In this document: piece after piece, positions 1 to 6,017 of the stretch
How positions within the stretch are numbered: position 1 is the stretch's first letter
How the letters are laid out: the number at the start of each line of letters is the position of its first letter
Source: Bacteroidales bacterium
GTDB taxonomy: Bacteria; Bacteroidota; Bacteroidia; Bacteroidales; Paludibacteraceae
DNA length: 8,701 bases
Direction: 5' to 3'
NCBI GenBank assembly: GCA_900768725.1
Contig: CAAGDU010000038.1
Span: forward strand, 1-8,701
Translations under genes and position numbers: made by a program
Notes under the pieces: model-generated
Told to the model about the DNA's origin: nothing
The model's input: the letters and a program-made list of their open reading frames with translations, nothing else
The model's database searches: none

Positions 1-1287
1 CTCGCCTCGGTGGCGGACAAGATTTGCCTTAACCCCACGGGTGCGATTGCATGGAACGGTCTCACCGCGCAGAAGATGTACTACACGCGCCTGTACGAGA
101 AGATAGGCGTGGAGATGCAGATACTGAAAGTGGGCACCTTCAAGTCGGCAGTGGAGCCGTATTTCCGCACCTCGATGTCGGACGCCGACCGCTTGCAGAC
201 GAAGCAGTATCTCGGCGGCATCTGGGAGGAGATGGTAGGCGCGGTGGCGCTGAGCCGTAACCTCACCGACCGACAACTGAACGCCTACGCCGACCGCTAT
301 ATGGGGCTGCAGCCTGCGGAAGACTACCTCACCTGCGGCTTGGCAGACACGCTCATCTATCGCCAGTCGGTTGACTCTATCCTGCGCCTCTATGCCGGCA
401 CCAAGGACTACACCCTCTACACCACCACGGAGTTGGCACATGTGAAGCGGATGGAGTCGAAAGCCAAAGACAAGGTGGCAGTGGTGTATATGGAAGGCAA
501 CATCTACAGCGAGTCGGGCGAAGGAATCGTGGATAAGCAGGTGCTCAAGCAACTGAAGAAGATACAGAAGGACAACGATGTGAAAGCCGTGGTGCTACGC
601 GTGAATAGCCCGGGCGGCAGTGCGGACGCCAGCGAGCAGATTTGGCATGGCGTGCGACTGCTGAAAGAGAAAGGATTGCCCGTGGTTGTCTCGATGGGCG
701 ATTATGCGGCATCGGGCGGCTACTACATCTCCTGCAATGCCGATTATATCTACGCTGAGCCTACCACACTCACGGGCTCTATCGGTATCTTCGGCGTGGT
801 GCCCAACTGGGGTAAACTGCGAGAGAAGGTAGGACTGGATATAGACGGCGTCAGCACCAATGCCCACTCCGATTTGGAGGTGAACATGGTCTATAAGGGC
901 ATGAACCCCGAGGAGCAGGCGATGATGCAACGGATGATTGAGCGCGGCTACGACCTCTTCACCCGCCGCTGCGCCGAGGGCAGACACACTACACAAGATT
1001 CCATCAAAATGATTGGCGAGGGGCGCGTGTGGTTAGGCAAGGACGCGATAGGTATCGGCTTGGTGGACTGCCTCGGCAACATAGACGATGCTATCGCCAA
1101 AGCCGCTGAACTGGCGGGCGTGGAGCAATACAAGACCGTCTATTATCCCGAGAAGAAAGACCCGATGGAGGAACTGCTGAAGATGCTGGACGGCAGTTCG
1201 CCCGAGGAGCGACTGCTGCGCGAAGCGCGGGAATTTGCCAAAGAGCCGCGGCAGATGATGCAGATGGAGAGAGTAATCATTCAATAA
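1..1287 (+). CDS. sppA: Signal peptide peptidase SppA, 67 kDa type (5' end outside window)
   Basis: Membrane-bound serine protease of the SppA/S49 family, known in the family for cutting leftover signal peptides in the cytoplasmic membrane. The frame is open from base 1 and gives 428 residues; the family is usually near 590-620, so the N-terminal anchor and the start of the first domain are missing. The GTG at 10 is therefore not the real start. Both halves of the tandem S49 fold are present. The general-base lysine is in VGTFKSAVEP (AAG at 142-144), and the nucleophilic serine is in SMGDYAASGGYYIS (TCG at 712-714). RVNSPGGSA and TLTGSIGIFG are the conserved strands around it. The Lys and Ser match the E. 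coli K209/S409 dyad by motif. The gene ends 14 bases before lpxK, so the two are probably co-transcribed. No frameshift is seen and the enzyme looks intact where visible. Confidence 0.95.
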   Translation, partial: LASVADKICLNPTGAIAWNGLTAQKMYYTRLYEKIGVEMQILKVGTFKSAVEPYFRTSMSDADRLQTKQYLGGIWEEMVGAVALSRNLTDRQLNAYADRYMGLQPAEDYLTCGLADTLIYRQSVDSILRLYAGTKDYTLYTTTELAHVKRMESKAKDKVAVVYMEGNIYSESGEGIVDKQVLKQLKKIQKDNDVKAVVLRVNSPGGSADASEQIWHGVRLLKEKGLPVVVSMGDYAASGGYYISCNADYIYAEPTTLTGSIGIFGVVPNWGKLREKVGLDIDGVSTNAHSDLEVNMVYKGMNPEEQAMMQRMIERGYDLFTRRCAEGRHTTQDSIKMIGEGRVWLGKDAIGIGLVDCLGNIDDAIAKAAELAGVEQYKTVYYPEKKDPMEELLKMLDGSSPEERLLREAREFAKEPRQMMQMERVIIQ

Positions 1288-1301
1288 AGCGATATATCGC
1301 C

Positions 1302-2303
1302 ATGCGAACACTTCTTTCCCCCATCAGTTGGCTCTACGGCTTGGGGTTGGCGATACGCCACACGCTGTACGACAACCGTCTGTTGCCCTCCCACGCGGCG
1401 GACATCCCCACTATCTGCGTGGGCAACCTCGCCGTGGGCGGCACGGGCAAGACCCCGCATGTGGAATACCTGATACGCCTGCTCTCGCCACGCTACAAGG
1501 TGGCGGTGCTCTCGCGCGGCTACAAGCGCAAGACGCGGGGCTTCGTCTTGGCAGACGAGCATGCCTCCGCAAGTACCATCGGCGATGAGGCGATGCAGAT
1601 ACACAGCAAGTTTCCGCACGTGGCGGTGGCGGTATGCGAAGACCGAGTGCGGGGTGTGAAGATGCTCAAGAAGCAGGTGGAGGGCTTGCAGGTGGTGATA
1701 TTAGACGATGCCTATCAGCACCGCGCCATACGTTGCGGCTACTACATCCTGCTCACCCCCTACAACCAACTCTATATCGATGACCACCTGCTGCCGTGGG
1801 GACGGCTGCGCGACCTCAAAGCGCGCGCGCTGAAAGCCAACAGCATTATCGTAACCCAATGCCCGCCCGATGCGCAGCCGATTGACTTCCGCGTGATAGA
1901 CAACCGCCTACACCTGCCCACCTACCAACACCTCTTTTTCTCGCAGGTGAAGTATGCCGACACGCAAGCTGTTGCCGGCAAGCGAGTGCTGGTGCTGACG
2001 GGTATCGCGCAGCCGGAGTACCTGATGGAGTATGTCCGCAAGCAGCACCCCAATGCATGCCTGATGGCGTTCCCCGACCACCATCGTTTCACCCGAAAAG
2101 ATGTGGAGCGTATCCTCTACAAAGCGCAATGCTATGATACTATTCTCACCACCGAGAAAGACTATCAGCGGCTCGCGGAGACACCCGTCCCCGAACAGTT
2201 GGGCGAGCGACTGCACACCCTGCCGATAGAGGTACAACTTCGCGGAGACAAAAACAAAGACTTCAACCAAGAGATACTAAACTACGTAAAACAAAACTTA
2301 TAA
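1302..2303 (+). CDS. lpxK: Tetraacyldisaccharide 4'-kinase LpxK
   Basis: Phosphorylates the 4' position of the tetraacyldisaccharide 1-phosphate precursor with ATP to make lipid IVA, at the inner face of the cytoplasmic membrane (lipid A pathway). The protein has 333 residues, close to the 328 of E. coli. The N-terminal ISWLYGLGLAIRHTLYD segment is the amphipathic membrane-contacting part expected in LpxK. A P-loop, GNLAVGGTGKTP, covers residues 41-52, with K50 and T51. SRGYKRKTRG lies at about 71-80. The family acidic motif appears as LDDAYQHR at 134-141, with D135 and D136. LLPWGRLRD is at about 163-171, and GIAQPE plus FPDHHRFT mark the C-terminal lobe. The ATG at 1302 follows the sppA stop by 14 bases and gives the normal family N-terminus. 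No Shine-Dalgarno is evident, as is common in Bacteroidota. The following gap holds the repeat element, then an MsbA-like exporter; E. coli has msbA and lpxK in one operon in the other order. Confidence 0.96.
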   Translation: MRTLLSPISWLYGLGLAIRHTLYDNRLLPSHAADIPTICVGNLAVGGTGKTPHVEYLIRLLSPRYKVAVLSRGYKRKTRGFVLADEHASASTIGDEAMQIHSKFPHVAVAVCEDRVRGVKMLKKQVEGLQVVILDDAYQHRAIRCGYYILLTPYNQLYIDDHLLPWGRLRDLKARALKANSIIVTQCPPDAQPIDFRVIDNRLHLPTYQHLFFSQVKYADTQAVAGKRVLVLTGIAQPEYLMEYVRKQHPNACLMAFPDHHRFTRKDVERILYKAQCYDTILTTEKDYQRLAETPVPEQLGERLHTLPIEVQLRGDKNKDFNQEILNYVKQNL

Positions 2304-2306
2304 TTA

Positions 2307-2343
2307 GACCGCTGTCCGGGTACGCAGGCGTCCCCGCCTGCTG
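2307..2343 (+). repeat. 37-base module, copy A (inverted match to 6558-6594)
   Basis: These 37 bases are the exact reverse complement of 6558-6594; the match stops at both ends. Inside it, GCAGGCG (2324-2330) and CGCCTGC (2335-2341) form a perfect 7-bp stem with loop TCCC. No T-run follows, so it does not look like an intrinsic terminator. Confidence 0.95.
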
Positions 2344-2426
2344 TCAGACCGTCTTACGACTGTTAGACCGCTGACGCTGCAAGACAAAAGACCGCTCACT
2401 TCCTTCGCTGAAAGACTGATATACAA

Positions 2427-2476
2427 TCGGACAACGAAGTGGTCGGACAATGATATGGTCGGACAGCGAAGCGGTC
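2427..2476 (+). repeat. Three tandem 16-base units, intergenic array
   Basis: Units begin at 2427, 2443 and 2459, each starting TCGGACA and ending GG, followed by a partial TC. The last unit, TCGGACAGCGAAGCGG, is closest to the units in the RNase R gene; the middle one is the most diverged (TGATAT where the others have CGAAG). The last unit contains GCGAAGC, a heptamer known in single-stranded DNA as an unusually stable mini-hairpin. Confidence 0.85.
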
Positions 2477-2501
2477 AAAAATAATCAAATCGTATTTACC
2501 T

Positions 2502-4367
2502 ATGAATTTCCTGCGACTGATACGCCGATTTGTGCCGCCCTACAAGGGACAGATGGCACTCAACATCCTCTTCAACCTATTATCCACTGTACTATCCCTA
2601 TTTTCTTTCGCCGCCATCATCCCCGTGCTGCAACTGCTGTTCGGGTTGAGCGAGGCGGGGGCGGTATATACCGATGTATCCACCGTAAGCGGTTTAGATG
2701 CTACCTTAGGGGCATTAAAAGGCAACCTCTATTTCTATATGGAGCAATTGGCACTTACCCAGGGCGGCGGTACGGTGCTGGCGATGTTGGGTGTGTTCCT
2801 CGTGGTGATGACGGGACTCAAGTGCTTCTGCGCGTGGATGGCTAACTACTTCATGGTGCCTATCCGCACGGGCGTGTTGCGCGACCTAAGGCAGATGCTC
2901 TACGATAAAATCGTGAGCCTGCCCATCGGCTACTTCACCGAGGAGCGCAAGGGGGATGTGATGTCGCGTATGACCAACGATGTGAACGAGGTGGAGGCAA
3001 GTATCATGGCAGCGCTGGATGTGCTCTTCAAAGACCCCATCATGCTCACTATCTATATCGTTACATTATTCTGTATCTCGTGGGAACTGACGCTGTTCGT
3101 CATCATACTGCTGCCCGTGGCAGGGTTGCTCATCGGGCGCGTGGGGCGGTCGCTGAAGCGTGCCTCACAGCATGGTCAAGAGCAGAACGCCGAAATCCTG
3201 ACGCAGATAGAGGAGACACTGGGCGGGCTGCGCGTGGTGAAGGCGTTCAACGCAGAAGACAAACTACGGAAACGCTTTGCTAACCTCATCAACGACACCC
3301 GCCGCACCTTCAACCGCATCAACCGTCGCTATTACCTCGCCCACCCCATCTCGGAGTTCTTGGGGACGGCGCTGATAGCCATCATCCTATGGTTCGGCGG
3401 CGTGCTTATCCTCAGCGACCATAGCACCATTGACGCTGCCACCTTCATCTACTACCTCGTCATCTTCTACTCTATCATCAACCCCGCCAAAGACTTGAGC
3501 AAAGCGGGCTACGGCGTGCGCAAAGGCATGGCATCGCTGGAGCGTATCGACAAGATATTGAATACGCCTTCGAACATCCAAGAGCCGCAGCAGCCGAAGG
3601 CGTTGCAGACTTTCCGCGAGCGCATTGTCTATAAGGACGTGTGTTTCGCCTATCGGCAGGACATCCCCGTGCTGCAAGATATCAACCTCACCATCCGCAA
3701 GGGGCAGATGGTGGCGCTGGTGGGGCAGTCGGGTTCCGGCAAGACCACGCTCGCCGACCTGCTGCCACGTTTCTACGACCCCGCGACGGGCTGTATCACC
3801 ATCGACGGGACGGACATCCGAGAAGTACGTTCTCGCGACCTGCGGGCACTGATGGGTAATGTGAACCAAGAGGCTATCCTCTTCAATGATACTTTCTTCA
3901 ACAACATCACTTTCGGTGTGGATTTGTCGCAACCTGCCCCCGACGGCAAGACCTGGCAGGAGGCAGTGGAAGACGCAGCACGTATTGCCAACGCGCATGA
4001 GTTCATCATGGCAACGCCCGAGGGCTATCGGACCAATATCGGCGACCGCGGTTCCCGCCTCTCCGGCGGGCAACGGCAGCGTATCTCCATCGCCCGCGCC
4101 ATCCTGAAGAACCCGCCTATCCTGATACTCGATGAGGCAACCTCCGCCCTCGACACCGAGAGCGAGAAGCAGGTGCAAGAGGCACTGGAGCACCTGATGA
4201 AAGAGCGCACCACGCTGGTGGTTGCCCACCGACTGAGCACCATCCGCAACGCCGACCTCATCTGCGTGATGCACGAAGGCAGAATCGTAGAAACGGGCAA
4301 GCACGAAGAGTTAATAAAAAGAGACGGCTACTATCGCCGTCTCGTAGAGATGCAAGCCTCAAAGTGA
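2502..4367 (+). CDS. msbA: MsbA-like ABC exporter, fused permease and ATPase
   Basis: Half-transporter of the lipid A/multidrug exporter type, expected to work as a homodimer in the cytoplasmic membrane. It has 621 residues, slightly longer than E. coli MsbA. The membrane domain occupies about residues 15-335, with hydrophobic stretches near 20-47, 91-114, 178-212 (two spans), 284-304 and 314-327. A coupling region includes YFTEERKGDVMSRMTNDV (144-161). The ATPase domain follows from about 374: Walker A GQSGSGKTT (408-416, K414), signature LSGGQ (520-524), Walker B ILILDE (D544, E545) and the H-loop histidine in VVAHRLST (H576). All catalytic positions are intact. Its place after lpxK favours lipid A core flipping over drug export, but this is inferred from context; other type IV ABC exporters look alike at this level. 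The start at 2502 gives the usual short N-terminus before the first span. No Shine-Dalgarno or clear Bacteroidota promoter was found just upstream. Confidence 0.92.
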   Translation: MNFLRLIRRFVPPYKGQMALNILFNLLSTVLSLFSFAAIIPVLQLLFGLSEAGAVYTDVSTVSGLDATLGALKGNLYFYMEQLALTQGGGTVLAMLGVFLVVMTGLKCFCAWMANYFMVPIRTGVLRDLRQMLYDKIVSLPIGYFTEERKGDVMSRMTNDVNEVEASIMAALDVLFKDPIMLTIYIVTLFCISWELTLFVIILLPVAGLLIGRVGRSLKRASQHGQEQNAEILTQIEETLGGLRVVKAFNAEDKLRKRFANLINDTRRTFNRINRRYYLAHPISEFLGTALIAIILWFGGVLILSDHSTIDAATFIYYLVIFYSIINPAKDLSKAGYGVRKGMASLERIDKILNTPSNIQEPQQPKALQTFRERIVYKDVCFAYRQDIPVLQDINLTIRKGQMVALVGQSGSGKTTLADLLPRFYDPATGCITIDGTDIREVRSRDLRALMGNVNQEAILFNDTFFNNITFGVDLSQPAPDGKTWQEAVEDAARIANAHEFIMATPEGYRTNIGDRGSRLSGGQRQRISIARAILKNPPILILDEATSALDTESEKQVQEALEHLMKERTTLVVAHRLSTIRNADLICVMHEGRIVETGKHEELIKRDGYYRRLVEMQASK

Positions 4368-4369
4368 GG

Positions 4370-4438
4370 TTTCAAGTTTCAGGTTTCAAGTTATATTCAT
4401 CTAATATCCACCATAAACTTGGTACTTGAAACTTGAAG
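4370..4438. repeat. Inverted heptamer repeats in the convergent gap
   Basis: Just past the exporter stop codon is a run of 7-base units, TTTCAAG TTTCAGG TTTCAAG (4370-4390). Its reverse-complement type, ACTTGAA ACTTGAA (4424-4437), lies on the far side. TTCAAGTTTCA (4371-4381) pairs exactly with TGAAACTTGAA (4427-4437). With G-U pairs the stem could reach 15 bp around a loop of about 39 bases. It could act as a transcript-end structure for the + strand, but no T-run follows, so I list it only as a repeat. Confidence 0.7.
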
Positions 4439-4453
4439 TTAAATTCTCCTTAT

Positions 4454-5749
4454 TTATTCTACTACCACAAGGTAGTAGTTTTTTTTGCCCTTTTGGAAAA
4501 GGAGGTACTTGTTGTTGAGCAGGGCGGCTGTGGTGATGGGTGTCTGCGGGTCGGTGAGTTTCTCTTTGTTCATCGAGAAGCCGTTTGCCTGAATCATCTT
4601 GCGTGCCTCACCCTTGCTGGGGAAGATATGGGTCTTCTCCGCGAGCAAGTCCAGCGGCGGGATACCTGCTTCCAGTTCTGCGCGGCTGACGGTATATTGC
4701 TCCACGCCCTCGAACACTTGCAGGAAGGTCTCCTCGTCCAAGCGCGCCAGCGCCTCGTGGGTGGCATTACCGAATAGGATGTTGCTTGCTTCGACAGCGG
4801 CGTTGTAGTCCGCCTCCGAGTGCACCATGATGGTAACTTCCTTCGCCAAGCGTTTTTGCAAGGTGCGCAGGTGCGGCGCTTGGTCGTGCTCAGCGATGAG
4901 CGCGTCTATCTCTTCGTGCTCCAATGAAGTGAATATCTTGATGTAGCGTTTCGCATCGTCATCGCCCACGTTGAGCCAGAACTGGTAGAACTTATACGGC
5001 GAGGTGTACTTGCGGTCGAGCCAGATATTGCCGCTCTCGGTCTTTCCGAACTTGCCGCCATCAGCTTTGGTGATGAGCGGGCACGTCAGCGCAAACGCAT
5101 CGCCGCCGCCCATCTTCTTGATGAGTTCCGTACCCGTCGTGATGTTCCCCCATTGGTCGGAGCCGCCCATCTGCAACTTGCAGTTCTTGTGCTTGTTCAG
5201 ATACACGTAGTCGTACCCTTGCAACAACTGATAGGTGAACTCGGTGAAGGACATACCCTGCGAGAACTCGCCGTTGAAGCGTTTCTTCACCGAGTCTTTC
5301 GCCATCATGTAGTTGACCGTAATCAGTTTGCCCACGTTGCGAGCGAAATCGAGGAAGGTGTAGTCCTTCATCCAGTCGTAGTTGTTCACCAATTCCGCCG
5401 CGTTGGGCGCATCGGAATGGAAGTCGAGAAAACGCTCCAACTGGCGTTGGATGCACTCTTGGTTGTGGCGGAGGGTAGGCTCATCGAGCAGGTTACGCTC
5501 GGCAGACTTGCCGCTGGGGTCGCCAATCATACCCGTTGCACCGCCGATGAGGGCGATAGGCTTATGCCCGCAGCGTTGCAGATGGCGCAGCATCATGATA
5601 CCGCACAGATGCCCGATATGCAGACTGTCCGCCGTAGGGTCAATGCCCACATACGCGGCGGTTACTTCTTTCATCAACTGCTCTTCCGTGCCCGGCATGA
5701 TGTCTTGGAGCATGCCGCGCCAACGCAATTCTTCTACAAAATTCTTCAT
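4454..5749 (-). CDS. tyrS: Tyrosyl-tRNA synthetase
   Basis: Class I aminoacyl-tRNA synthetase that activates tyrosine with ATP and charges tRNA-Tyr in the cytoplasm. The protein has 431 residues, the usual length for the bacterial TyrRS group. The ATP-binding HIGH motif is HIGH at 44-47 in DPTADSLHIGHL, with Y33 just before it. The tyrosine-pocket region includes GGSDQWGN (196-202). The KMSKS equivalent is KFGKT at 233-237. A C-terminal S4-type RNA-binding domain starts near 366 (LLAEKTHIFPSKGEARKMI). The frame stays open upstream to an ATG at 5920, but I chose the ATG at 5749: it gives the family N-terminus MKNFVEELRWRG, and the promoter at 5802-5832 lies downstream of that other ATG. The gene is divergent from the RNase R gene and convergent with the exporter. 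No T-box leader is seen. Confidence 0.97.
   Translation of the reverse strand: MKNFVEELRWRGMLQDIMPGTEEQLMKEVTAAYVGIDPTADSLHIGHLCGIMMLRHLQRCGHKPIALIGGATGMIGDPSGKSAERNLLDEPTLRHNQECIQRQLERFLDFHSDAPNAAELVNNYDWMKDYTFLDFARNVGKLITVNYMMAKDSVKKRFNGEFSQGMSFTEFTYQLLQGYDYVYLNKHKNCKLQMGGSDQWGNITTGTELIKKMGGGDAFALTCPLITKADGGKFGKTESGNIWLDRKYTSPYKFYQFWLNVGDDDAKRYIKIFTSLEHEEIDALIAEHDQAPHLRTLQKRLAKEVTIMVHSEADYNAAVEASNILFGNATHEALARLDEETFLQVFEGVEQYTVSRAELEAGIPPLDLLAEKTHIFPSKGEARKMIQANGFSMNKEKLTDPQTPITTAALLNNKYLLFQKGKKNYYLVVVE
4459..4486 (+). terminator. Intrinsic terminator for the sppA-lpxK-exporter strand
   Basis: CTACTACC (4459-4466), loop ACAA, GGTAGTAG (4471-4478), then eight T (4479-4486). The 8-bp stem is perfect and the T-run is on the + strand, about 90 bases after the exporter stop. 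It lies inside the last codons of the convergent tyrS gene, whose C-terminal KKNYYLVVV residues are encoded by the same bases. Read on the - strand the stem is followed by AATAAATAA, not a T-run, so it should work mainly in one direction. Confidence 0.85.
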
Positions 5750-5801
5750 TGATTCAAGTATAAAATAGGTTGAGAATAAGATAACTAAATGAAAATCGGG
5801 G

Positions 5802-5832
5802 CAAAGGTACTGCTTTTTTTTGAGATATACAA
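5802..5832 (-). promoter_or_regulatory. tyrS promoter, Bacteroidota type
   Basis: On the - strand TTG (5832-5830) is followed by 20 bases and then TACCTTTG (5809-5802). This fits the Bacteroidota primary sigma pattern of a -33 TTG and a -7 TAnnTTTG. It leaves an AT-rich leader of roughly 45-50 bases before the tyrS ATG. Confidence 0.85.
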
Positions 5833-5914
5833 TAGAAAGGAAGGATTTTTTCGGTGGCAGTATGGCAGGAATAAGAGCAACATTATATCCCATATCTAAT
5901 TTTTTGCGTTTTTT

Positions 5915-5945
5915 TTGCATGTATCGGAAAAAAGCAGTATCTTTG
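5915..5945 (+). promoter_or_regulatory. Promoter of the RNase R-like gene, Bacteroidota type
   Basis: TTG (5915-5917), a 20-base spacer, then TATCTTTG (5938-5945). The spacing equals that of the tyrS promoter. Transcription would begin near 5950 and leave a leader of about 65 bases before the ATG at 6018. Its position argues that the short form of the RNase gene is a real transcription unit and not the tail of a longer gene. Confidence 0.82.
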
Positions 5946-6017
5946 CAGCGGAATTAGTAGAAGATCATTAACACGGGTGTTGGATAAACCATTCCTGAAC
6001 AAAAACGAGAAATTGCT

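Larger units (their letters stand above)
2307..2476. repeat. Modular hairpin-rich repeat element, intergenic copy A
   Basis: About 170 bases filling most of the gap between lpxK and the ABC transporter. It begins GACCGC at 2307 and ends GCGGTC at 2476, so its ends are inverted repeats. In order it holds a 37-base module (2307-2343) with a 7-bp hairpin, several AGACCGC-type half units (including 2365-2379), the short word GACTGATAT (2414-2422), and three tandem 16-base units (2427-2474). The 37-base module, the 15-base word and the 16-base units all recur in the RNase R gene at 6467-6642. It contains no ORF that looks like a transposase, and no clear target duplication is seen at its edges. 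It is likely transcribed between lpxK and the exporter, where its hairpins could affect mRNA ends; that role is inference. I do not recognise it as a named family. Confidence 0.85.

Noticed and set aside
1289..1300. 12-base perfect palindrome GCGATATATCGC between sppA and lpxK as an operator.
   Set aside because: Too short to stand apart from chance, and it lies inside a likely operon.
2324..2341. Intrinsic terminator after lpxK.
   Set aside because: The 7-bp GC stem is good but no T-run follows, and the same stem occurs inside a coding region in copy B.
2307..2476. Insertion sequence or MITE with target duplication.
   Set aside because: Inverted ends are present, but no transposase and no convincing flanking duplication were found at either copy, so a transposition mechanism is not supported.
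3387..4304. Long open frame on the - strand across the exporter ATPase domain (305 residues).
   Set aside because: A shadow of GC-rich coding DNA; the + strand has all the ABC motifs.
4321..4343. Perfect 8-bp hairpin GAGACGGC/GCCGTCTC in the last codons of the exporter.
   Set aside because: No T-run follows, and the codons spell a common C-terminal motif of the family (DGYYRRLVEMQ), so it is probably incidental.
5750..5920. Extension of tyrS to an ATG at 5920 on the - strand (57 more residues).
   Set aside because: The extra residues do not look like TyrRS, the 5749 start gives the family N-terminus, and the promoter at 5802-5832 lies downstream of that ATG.
5988..6017. Ten further in-frame residues before the RNase ATG, possibly from an ATT start at 5991.
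   Set aside because: ATT starts are very rare and ATG 6018 is available, though the extra residues (IPEQKREIA) do look plausible for the linker before the RNB domain, so a small doubt remains.
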